Assembly: GCA_947623765.1 (NCBI GenBank)
Contig: CANQIG010000075.1
Span: forward strand, 1-8,209
DNA from: an uncultured Clostridia bacterium
GTDB taxonomy: Bacteria; Bacillota; Clostridia; Oscillospirales; Acutalibacteraceae
DNA: 8,209 nucleotides
Reading direction: 5' to 3'
Of this stretch, positions 1 to 6,394 are shown one piece after another. A program made the translations under genes and the position numbers. Below the pieces are notes generated by a model. It had not been told where the DNA came from and did not search any database. It saw only the letters and a program-made list of their open reading frames with translations. The stretch's first letter is position 1. Every line of letters begins with the position of its first letter.

Positions 1-2061
1 CACAAAAACGCCTCTCTGCGTCACACCCGTCACGACGCCGGGGAACCGTTCCCCGATGTGCCGCGCCATATACTCCGCGACGTAACAGTCCTCCGCGTCG
101 CGCTCGGCGGACACCGCGCGGGCCTCCGCCTCGGACGACGTCCGGGCGGCGCCGCGCACGAAGCCGTCGTACCGTTCGTGCATTGCGGCGGTCCGTTCTC
201 CGCGAAGATAACTCGAGATCATTCGATGGACGACCGTGTCGGGGTACCGCCGGATGGGCGAAGTAAAGTGGGCGTATTTTTCGAGCGCGAGCCCAAAATG
301 TCCCCGCTCCTCGCAGGCGTAGCACGCCTTCTCCATCGCACGCAGGATCAGCTGGTGGACGGCGGTCTCGACCGGCGTGCCGCGCACCTCGCGGAGCACC
401 TCCGCGAAATCCGCCGTCTGCGGTTCCTCCTTTTCGAGCGCCCTGCAGGGCACATTCAAAAGGTGGAGCGTTTCCAGCAGCGCGTCGAGTTTCCCGCGCT
501 CGGGCCGCCCGTGGACCCGGTAGAGGAACGGGAGATCGTGCTCCAGCGCGAAGCTCGCCGCCGCAGTGTTCGCGGCGATCATGAGCTGCTCAATCATCTC
601 CTCCGCCTCGCCGCTGTGCCGCGGCAGGATCTCGGCGCAAACGCCGTTTTCGTCGAGCACGAAGCGCAGTTCGCCGGATTCCAGCTCCATCTGCCCGCGC
701 GCCGCGCCCCGCCGCTTCAGGAGCGCGGCCAGCTCGCGCGCGGCGGCAAGCTGCGTCTGCACCGGCCGGTATTTGGCGCGCGTCTTCCGGTCCGCCGTGC
801 CGTCGAAGACCGCGTTCACCTCGTCGTAAACGCCCCGCACCTTGGAGCAGATCACGGACTTATGAAACGCGTACCGCTTCATGTTCCCGTCTCTGTCGAA
901 GCGGATCAGCGCGGAGAGCGTGTACTTGTCCTCCCCGGCGTTCAGCGAGCACGCGCCGTTCGAGAGCGCTTCGGGCAGCATCGGGATCACGCGGTCCGCA
1001 AAATAGACCGAGGTCCCGCGCCGCTCGGCCTCCGCATCGAGCGCCGTGCCCTCCCGCACATAGTGGGAGACGTCCGCGATATGCACGCCGAGCAGATACC
1101 CGGTCCGCGTGCGCCGCACGGACACGGCGTCGTCGAGGTCCTTCGCGTCCGCACTGTCCACGGTGAAGATCTTTTCTTCCCGCAGGTCCAGACGGGCCTC
1201 CTCCCCGAGAGGCGCGCCGGCGGCGGAGACCGTCTCCGCCTCCCGCAGCACGTCCTCAGGGAATGCGGTCGGGATGCCGTACCGCTCGAGCACCGCGTCG
1301 GCGCAGACCCGCGCGCTCGAGCCGCTGCCGAACCGCTTCTCCACCACGGCACAGGTCCATTCGCCGCGCCCGTCCTGCTTTGCCCGCGCGAGGACCTTGT
1401 CGCCGTCCCCCGTGCCGCGCAGATCCCGCCGCTCGATGCGCAGCGGGTATCGCAGCGCGCCGTCTGGCACAAGGAAAGACGCGCCGTCTTCCTGGGTGAC
1501 CGTCCCGGTGAGCGCTTCGTGGCTCCGCTCGAGCACGCGCCAGACGCGCCCGGCGGGACCCCGCTCCTCTTTTCGCACGTCGCCGAGGAGCACTCTGTCC
1601 CCGAGGAACGCGCCGCCGAGCGCCGAACCCGGGACAAAAACGTCCTCCCCGCCGTCCTCCGGGCAGGCAAAGGCGAACCCCTGCGAGAGGGAGACGATCC
1701 GCGCAGGCACGCCGCCCTTTGGCAGCGCGCCGCCCGGCGCGTCTTCCTCCGCGCTCCGCTCCTCAGCACATAGCGTCACCGTGTAGAGAGGATCGAGGTC
1801 GATGATCTTTTTCCGGTGCAGGCTGTCGAGCGCGGCGTATCCGAGGCTGCGCTCGCCGATCCGCGACGCTTCCATCAGCTTCCGGAACTTCCACGGATGG
1901 ACGCTCTCGCTTCGCAGCGCGCGAAGAATGCGCTCCTCTGCGCGCGATATCTCGGTTTCGTTAGAGCGCGCGGGTCTCCCCGTGCGCCGTTTGGGCAGAG
2001 CCGTCCTCCCGCTCTTTCGGGTCCGCTTCGAGCGTCCCGATCCCTGTCGTTTTCCTCTCAT
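1..2061 (-). CDS. rnr: Ribonuclease R, 3'-5' exoribonuclease (3' end of gene outside window)
   Basis: Processive 3'-5' exoribonuclease of the RNase II/RNB family. It degrades structured RNA, rRNA fragments and tmRNA-tagged messages in the cytoplasm. The window holds the first 687 codons. Translation shows a basic Arg/Lys-rich N-terminus (about 1-35), a winged-helix region (about 44-87), two cold-shock-like RNA-binding domains (about 117-175 and 183-240) and the RNB catalytic domain (about 285-615). Metal-binding aspartates are D302, D308, D310 and D311 in DSADAKDLDDAV. Further family motifs are GTSVYFADRVIPMLPEALSN and SPIRRYPDTVVHR (from 601). An S1 domain begins near 672 (RFPGVVTGVTQRGVFV) and is cut by the window edge. 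Known homologues are about 780-810 residues, so roughly 100 residues are missing. The ATG at 2061 has GGAGG (2071-2067) five bases upstream. The gene lies 40 bases after the murD stop. The two cold-shock domains, winged helix and S1 domain argue for RNase R over RNase II. Confidence 0.95.
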   Translation of the reverse strand, partial: MRGKRQGSGRSKRTRKSGRTALPKRRTGRPARSNETEISRAEERILRALRSESVHPWKFRKLMEASRIGERSLGYAALDSLHRKKIIDLDPLYTVTLCAEERSAEEDAPGGALPKGGVPARIVSLSQGFAFACPEDGGEDVFVPGSALGGAFLGDRVLLGDVRKEERGPAGRVWRVLERSHEALTGTVTQEDGASFLVPDGALRYPLRIERRDLRGTGDGDKVLARAKQDGRGEWTCAVVEKRFGSGSSARVCADAVLERYGIPTAFPEDVLREAETVSAAGAPLGEEARLDLREEKIFTVDSADAKDLDDAVSVRRTRTGYLLGVHIADVSHYVREGTALDAEAERRGTSVYFADRVIPMLPEALSNGACSLNAGEDKYTLSALIRFDRDGNMKRYAFHKSVICSKVRGVYDEVNAVFDGTADRKTRAKYRPVQTQLAAARELAALLKRRGAARGQMELESGELRFVLDENGVCAEILPRHSGEAEEMIEQLMIAANTAAASFALEHDLPFLYRVHGRPERGKLDALLETLHLLNVPCRALEKEEPQTADFAEVLREVRGTPVETAVHQLILRAMEKACYACEERGHFGLALEKYAHFTSPIRRYPDTVVHRMISSYLRGERTAAMHERYDGFVRGAARTSSEAEARAVSAERDAEDCYVAEYMARHIGERFPGVVTGVTQRGVFV

Positions 2062-2066
2062 CCTGT

Positions 2067-2071
2067 CCTCC
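2067..2071 (-). promoter_or_regulatory. Ribosome binding site of rnr
   Basis: GGAGG on the minus strand, five bases before the rnr ATG, within the 40-base murD-rnr gap. It confirms that the basic N-terminal extension of RNase R is translated. Confidence 0.75.
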
Positions 2072-2101
2072 CCGTCTCCCGCTTTCCGCAAAACGCCCGG
2101 A

Positions 2102-3499
2102 TCAAAGCTCCAAAACCGTCTTTCGGAACAGATCGCCGCGCTCTGCAAAGTCGCGGTACTGATCGAACCCGGTCGCCGCCGGGGAAAGCGCCGCGACCTC
2201 GCCGGGCCGCGCCGCGCGCCGCGCGAGCGCGACCGCTTCCTCCATGGTCGTCGCGCGGAGGATCTCCGGCGCGCCTTCCCCGTAGGACGGCGCGCGCATC
2301 ACCGCCGCGCCGATCTTTTCGGCAGCGGGCGGCTTTTTGCCCGGGATCGGCTTTTCCGGCGCGAGCAGGATCAGCGTCGAGACCTTTTGGCAGATCTTCT
2401 CGCCCAACTCGTCGAACGGCACGCCCTTATCCGCGCCGCCCGCGATGAGGACGATCTTTTCGGGGAAGAGCGAGAGCATTCCCTTCATGACGCGCGTCGG
2501 GCTCGTCGCGATGGAATCATTGTACCAGCGCACGCCGTCGAGCTCGCGCACGAGCTCGCAGCGGTGCTCGACGCCACGGAACGTCCGCGCCGTCTTTCGG
2601 ATGGCTTCCAGGGAGACCGTTCCCCAAACGGCGCTCATCGCCGCGAGAAAGTCCTCCGTGAAATGCGCGCCGGGGAGCAGGATCTCCTCCTCACGCAGCA
2701 CCGTCTCCGCGCCGAACCCGACCGTCCCGTCGATGCACCAGCCGTCGTTCGTCTTCTCCTTTCTGGAGAAATACAGCGTCTCGCCGCGTGTCTCCCCGCC
2801 GCAGGCGGCGGTCAGCGCATTGTCTAGGTTCAGCACCGTGCGCCCGAACGCGTTCTGGTGCAGGAAAATATTCTTTTTTGCGTTCACGTATTCGTCCATA
2901 TCCTTGTGGACGTCGAGATGGTTCGGCGAGAGATTCGTCAGCACGGCGACGTCCGGGCTGCGCCGCATCGAGATGAGCTGGAAGCTCGAGAGCTCGACGA
3001 CGGCGACGTCCCCGGGCTGCACCGTTTCGATCTCCGGCAAAAGCGGCTTTCCGATGTTGCCGCCGAGGTGTACCGTGAACCCGGCCTCCCGGAGCATCGC
3101 CGCGATCAGCGAGGTCGTCGTCGTCTTGCCGTCGCTGCCGGTCACGGCGAAGATCCGGCACGGGCAGAGGTCGAAGAAGACCTCCATCTCGCTCGTGACG
3201 GCGACGCCGCGTCGGCGCGCGTCCTCAAGCTCCGGGAGCGTGAACGGCACGCCGGGCGTGCGGAACACCGTGTCCTCGTCGATGTCCTTCAGATAGTCCT
3301 CGCCGAGGATCAGCCGCGCGCCGAGCGCCTTGAGGCGTTCGCCGTCCGTGCCGAGCGCTTCCTCCGTGCGGCGGTCTCGCACGGTGATCTCCGCGCCGTA
3401 TTTTGCAAACTGTTCGATCAGCGGCAGATTCGAGCGGCCGATCCCGAGAAACGAGACGCGCTTTCCGGCGAGCCCCGCAAAAAATTGAGCAGCAGTCAT
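2102..3499 (-). CDS. murD: UDP-N-acetylmuramoyl-L-alanine:D-glutamate ligase (MurD)
   Basis: Cytoplasmic Mur ligase that adds D-glutamate to UDP-MurNAc-L-alanine using ATP, the second amino-acid step of peptidoglycan precursor synthesis. At 465 residues it is slightly longer than the usual 440-450. It has an N-terminal Rossmann-like nucleotide-sugar domain (1 to about 110, GIGRSN at 20), a central ATPase domain with P-loop TGSDGKTT (120-127), GNIG (147-150), ELSSFQL (169-175) and NLSPNHLDVH (189-198), and a C-terminal domain with EHR (311-313), NDSIATSP (327-334) and GGADKG (354-359). K208 aligns with the carbamylated lysine and K358 with the D-Glu-binding lysine of E. coli MurD. The C-terminal LSPAATGFDQYRDF has Gly445 where E. 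coli has Ser415; Phe452 matches Phe422. The ATG has GGAGG (3509-3505) five bases upstream. It starts 18 bases after the reductase stop. MurD is usually in the dcw cluster; no other mur or fts gene is visible here except the candidate flippase. Confidence 0.96.
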   Translation of the reverse strand: MTAAQFFAGLAGKRVSFLGIGRSNLPLIEQFAKYGAEITVRDRRTEEALGTDGERLKALGARLILGEDYLKDIDEDTVFRTPGVPFTLPELEDARRRGVAVTSEMEVFFDLCPCRIFAVTGSDGKTTTTSLIAAMLREAGFTVHLGGNIGKPLLPEIETVQPGDVAVVELSSFQLISMRRSPDVAVLTNLSPNHLDVHKDMDEYVNAKKNIFLHQNAFGRTVLNLDNALTAACGGETRGETLYFSRKEKTNDGWCIDGTVGFGAETVLREEEILLPGAHFTEDFLAAMSAVWGTVSLEAIRKTARTFRGVEHRCELVRELDGVRWYNDSIATSPTRVMKGMLSLFPEKIVLIAGGADKGVPFDELGEKICQKVSTLILLAPEKPIPGKKPPAAEKIGAAVMRAPSYGEGAPEILRATTMEEAVALARRAARPGEVAALSPAATGFDQYRDFAERGDLFRKTVLEL

Positions 3500-3504
3500 G
3501 CTGG

Positions 3505-3509
3505 CCTCC
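3505..3509 (-). promoter_or_regulatory. Ribosome binding site of murD
   Basis: GGAGG on the minus strand, five bases before the murD ATG, within the 18-base gap after the reductase stop codon. Confidence 0.75.
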
Positions 3510-3517
3510 GTATGATT

Positions 3518-4528
3518 TTATTTCAGGAACGTGCGGTAATCCTCGAGGTTCTTCCGAAGAAGCTCCGGGGTCTTCAGCCCGTAGGGACATTTCTTCGCGC
3601 ACTGTCCGCAGTTAAGGCAGGTCTCGATCTTCTCCATCTGCTCCTGCCAGTACGGGCTCAGCCACGTTGCGGCGGGCGAGCGCCGCAGCAGCAGCGACAT
3701 CCGCGCGCACTGGTTGATCTGGATCCCCTGCGGGCACGGCATACAGTAGCCGCAGCTCCGGCAGAAGCTCTCGGAAAGCTCCTCGCGCTCCTTCGCGATG
3801 AACGCGCGCATCTCCTCGGTCATTTCGGGGGGATCCTCATTGTAGGAGAGGAACTCGTCGAGCTCCCATTCGCGCTGCACGCCCCAGATCGCCACCGCGT
3901 TCTCAAACTGCGCGAGATACGCGTACGCCGCGTCGCTGTGCGTGATCATGCCGCCCGAAAGCCCCTTCATGCAGATGAACCCGACCCCGAGCTCCTCGCA
4001 GCGGCGCACGAGCGCCTCATCCTTCGCGTCCGCGAGATAGCTGAACGGGAACTGCAGCGTGTCGTAGAGCCCGGATCCGACGGCCTCCTGCGCGACCGCG
4101 AGCCGATGGTTCGAGATGCCGATGAACCGAATCTTCCCCTGCGCCTTCGCTTCCAGCATCGCCTCATACAGGCCGGTGCCGTCTCCGGGCTTCGGGCAGA
4201 ACGCCGGGTTGTGGAACTGATAGATGTCGATGTGGTCGGTCTTCAGGAGCGCGAGGCTCGTCTCGAGGTCCTTCCAAAAGCCCTCGACGTTCGTCGACGG
4301 TGTCTTCGTCGCGAGGATGATCTCGTCGCGCACGTCGGAGAGCGCAAGCCCGATCTTCTCCTCGCTGTCGGAGTAGCTGCGCGCGGTGTCGAAAAAGTTG
4401 ATCCCGTTCTCATACGCTTTGCGCAGCAGCTTTCCCGCCTCCTCGACGCTGACCCGCTGGATGGGCAGCGCGCCGAAGCCGTTCTTGTTGACCGTGATCC
4501 CTGTGCGTCCGAGTGTGACTGTTTTCAT
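3518..4528 (-). CDS. Aldo/keto reductase with C-terminal 4Fe-4S ferredoxin domain
   Basis: Predicted oxidoreductase of the aldo/keto reductase superfamily, fused to a ferredoxin-like module (the type grouped as COG1453). Numbered from the ATG at 4528 it has 336 residues. The TIM-barrel part (about 1-245) has the full catalytic tetrad: D47 and Y52 in FFDTARSYSDSE, K75 in ILATK, and H106 in IYQFHNP. GKIRFIGISNH (131-141) is also typical. The C-terminus carries CRSCGYCMPCP (C256, C259, C262, C265) and CLNCGQCAKKCP (C304, C307, C310, C314), with an extra Cys at 274. These should bind two iron-sulfur clusters and supply electrons, perhaps without free NADPH; that is inference. The substrate is unknown. 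An in-frame ATG at 4546 would add six residues (MGGRRT), but GGGAGG (4544-4539) lies inside that extension and best serves the ATG at 4528, where MKTVTLGRTG is the usual family start. The gene follows the ABC exporter by 25 bases. Confidence 0.93.
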   Translation of the reverse strand: MKTVTLGRTGITVNKNGFGALPIQRVSVEEAGKLLRKAYENGINFFDTARSYSDSEEKIGLALSDVRDEIILATKTPSTNVEGFWKDLETSLALLKTDHIDIYQFHNPAFCPKPGDGTGLYEAMLEAKAQGKIRFIGISNHRLAVAQEAVGSGLYDTLQFPFSYLADAKDEALVRRCEELGVGFICMKGLSGGMITHSDAAYAYLAQFENAVAIWGVQREWELDEFLSYNEDPPEMTEEMRAFIAKEREELSESFCRSCGYCMPCPQGIQINQCARMSLLLRRSPAATWLSPYWQEQMEKIETCLNCGQCAKKCPYGLKTPELLRKNLEDYRTFLK

Positions 4529-4538
4529 TGTCCTTCTG

Positions 4539-4544
4539 CCTCCC
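4539..4544 (-). promoter_or_regulatory. Ribosome binding site deciding the reductase start
   Basis: GGGAGG ends ten bases before the ATG at 4528; a second partial site AGAAGGA (4537-4531) is only two bases away from that ATG. The alternative ATG at 4546 overlaps this GGGAGG and has only a weak GAAGAA about 13 bases upstream, so the shorter protein is favoured. Confidence 0.55.
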
Positions 4545-4553
4545 ATATGTTTT

Positions 4554-6344
4554 TTATTCTTCCGACGTCCCGTCGGTGTCGGCGGTCATTTCCGTATAGC
4601 TCTTGTAGAGGTTGTAGTAGATGCCCTTTCTTCGCATCAGCTCGCGGTGCGTGCCGGATTCCTCGATGCCCTTGTCCGTGAGAACGAGGATCTTCGTCGC
4701 GTTCTTGATCGTTGTCAGCCGGTGCGCGATCGTGAACGTCGTGCGCCCGTGCGCGAGCTTTTCGAGCGATTCCTGCACGATGCGCTCGCTCTCGTTGTCG
4801 AGCGCGCTCGTCGCCTCGTCGAGGATCAGGATCGGCGGGTCCTTGAGGAACACCCGAGCGATGGAGATGCGCTGCTTCTGCCCGCCGGAAAGCTTTACGC
4901 CGCGCTCGCCGACGTATGTATCGTACCCGTTCGAGAGCTCCGAGATGAACTCGTGCGCGCCGGCCATCTTCGCTGCGGCGACGACCGCCTCGCGGCTCGC
5001 GCCCGGCCGCCCGTATTCGATGTTCTCGAACACCGTGCCGGAGAACAGGTACACGTCCTGCTGCACAAAGCCGATGTGCTCCCGCAGGGACCGCAGCGTC
5101 ACCTCGCGGATGTCTTTGCCGTCGATGCGGATCGTCCCCTCGGTCACATCGTAAAAGCGCGGGATCAGATTGCAGAGCGTCGTTTTGCCGCCGCCGGACG
5201 GCCCGACCAGCGCGATGTTCTCGCCCGCCTTCACGTTGAGGCTGATGTTCGAGAGCACTTCGGTCCCGTCGTCCATATACGTGAACCCCACGTTGTCGAA
5301 GGTCACGTCGCCCTGCACCTCGCCGATGTCGACCGCGCCGGGCAGATCGAAGATGTCGACCTCAGCGTCCATGATCTCGAAGAACCGCTGCACGCCGGTC
5401 ATGCCGCTCTGGAACTGCTCGGTGAACTGCACGATCCGCTGGATCGCGGTGAGCAGCGTCTGCACATACATCAGATACGCGACGAGCTCCGCCGGGGTGA
5501 TCCCTCTGTTCATCATGAAGATCGCGCCAGCCACGACGACGACAATGTACATCAGGCCGTCGAAGAACTTGTTCGAGGCCTCAAACCCGCCCATCAAGAA
5601 ATAGCGGTACCGCTTGACCTCGTAGAATTTCCGGTTGCCCGCCTCGAACTTCTGCTCCTCGAGCGGTTCGTTCGCGAAGGATTTCACGACGCGCACACCG
5701 AGCAGGCTGTCCTCCACCTGCGCGTTGATCTCGCCGAGCTGCCGCCGCTGCGTCATGAACTGGCGGCGCATCTTGAGGTTGAAATACGCCGCGGCGACGA
5801 GCATGAACGGCAGCACCGCGAAGATGATGCACGTCAGCGCGACGTTCATCGTGCAGAGGATCGAGAACGACCCGATGATCAGCGCCGCCGCGTTGAAGAT
5901 CTCCTCTGGGCAGTGGTGCGCGAACTCGGTGATGTCGAACAGGTCGGTCGTGATGCGGGACATGATCTGGCCGACCTTCGTCCCGTCAAAATATGCGAAG
6001 CTCAGCTTCTGCAGGTGCGCAAAGAGGTCACGGCGCATATCCGTCTCGATCTTCGTCCCCATGATGTGCCCGACCGACGCCATGAAGAACACCGCGCCGA
6101 CGTTGATGAGCTTCAGGCACATATAGAGCAGCCCGATCCGCAGGATGTATTCGAGCGTGATCGCCGCGAAATTGTTGATGCCCATATCCGTGAGCTGCCG
6201 GACGATCAGCGGGAGCGCGAGCTCGCAGACGGTCGTCATCGCGGCGCAGAACAGGTCGAAGATGAGCATCCATTTGTATTTTCCAAAATACCGCACGAAG
6301 CGGCGCAAAAGCCCCTTCGGTCGTTTCCGGCTGTTTTCGTCCAA
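4554..6344 (-). CDS. ABC exporter half-transporter, permease fused to ATPase (MsbA/LmrA type)
   Basis: Inner-membrane exporter with fused transmembrane and nucleotide-binding domains, 596 residues, the usual size for this family; it should work as a homo- or heterodimer. The membrane domain (about 1-320) has hydrophobic segments near 27-50, 64-90, 150-170, 171-188, 262-278 and 283-305. The ATPase domain (about 345-580) is complete: Walker A GPSGGGKTT (381-389), Q-loop FVQQD (426-430), signature LSGGQ (485-489), Walker B ILILDE with catalytic Glu510, D-loop SALD (513-516) and switch His541 in TIAHRL. All catalytic positions are intact, so it can be active as a homodimer. The substrate cannot be told from sequence; lipids, drugs and peptides are all possible. 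The start is TTG, supported by GAGGGA (6356-6351) six bases upstream and by a typical basic N-terminus; the next in-frame ATG (codon 26) would cut into the first membrane helix. It sits 50 bases after the flippase gene. Confidence 0.94.
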   Translation of the reverse strand: MDENSRKRPKGLLRRFVRYFGKYKWMLIFDLFCAAMTTVCELALPLIVRQLTDMGINNFAAITLEYILRIGLLYMCLKLINVGAVFFMASVGHIMGTKIETDMRRDLFAHLQKLSFAYFDGTKVGQIMSRITTDLFDITEFAHHCPEEIFNAAALIIGSFSILCTMNVALTCIIFAVLPFMLVAAAYFNLKMRRQFMTQRRQLGEINAQVEDSLLGVRVVKSFANEPLEEQKFEAGNRKFYEVKRYRYFLMGGFEASNKFFDGLMYIVVVVAGAIFMMNRGITPAELVAYLMYVQTLLTAIQRIVQFTEQFQSGMTGVQRFFEIMDAEVDIFDLPGAVDIGEVQGDVTFDNVGFTYMDDGTEVLSNISLNVKAGENIALVGPSGGGKTTLCNLIPRFYDVTEGTIRIDGKDIREVTLRSLREHIGFVQQDVYLFSGTVFENIEYGRPGASREAVVAAAKMAGAHEFISELSNGYDTYVGERGVKLSGGQKQRISIARVFLKDPPILILDEATSALDNESERIVQESLEKLAHGRTTFTIAHRLTTIKNATKILVLTDKGIEESGTHRELMRRKGIYYNLYKSYTEMTADTDGTSEE

Positions 6345-6350
6345 GTCGAT

Positions 6351-6356
6351 TCCCTC
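6351..6356 (-). promoter_or_regulatory. Ribosome binding site for the TTG start of the ABC exporter
   Basis: GAGGGA lies six bases before the TTG at 6344 on the minus strand. It is the only good ribosome site near the N-terminus of this gene and supports TTG as the true initiator. Confidence 0.6.
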
Positions 6357-6394
6357 GTTTCAGGGGCATTTCCCCAATTTATATCGGTCCGGCT

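Noticed and set aside
58..1773. Long plus-strand reading frame of 571 codons opposite rnr.
   Set aside because: Its translation is rich in Arg, His and Ala with no domain or membrane pattern, and it is the antisense of a gene with clear RNase R motifs. GC-rich codon use makes such antisense frames common.
2858..4681. Plus-strand frame of 607 codons running across murD and the reductase gene.
   Set aside because: It spans two well-supported minus-strand genes and the gap between them, has no recognisable motif, and has the Arg/Asp/His-rich composition of an antisense artefact.
6363..6375. GGGG/CCCC hairpin as a terminator after the flippase gene.
   Set aside because: The stem is only 4 bp and is not followed by a T-run in the minus-strand direction.
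6345..6394. TATAAA-like stretch (minus strand ATATAAAT) as an internal promoter before the ABC gene.
   Set aside because: No reasonable -35 hexamer lies 16-18 bases upstream, and the spacing to the gene fits simple operon readthrough.
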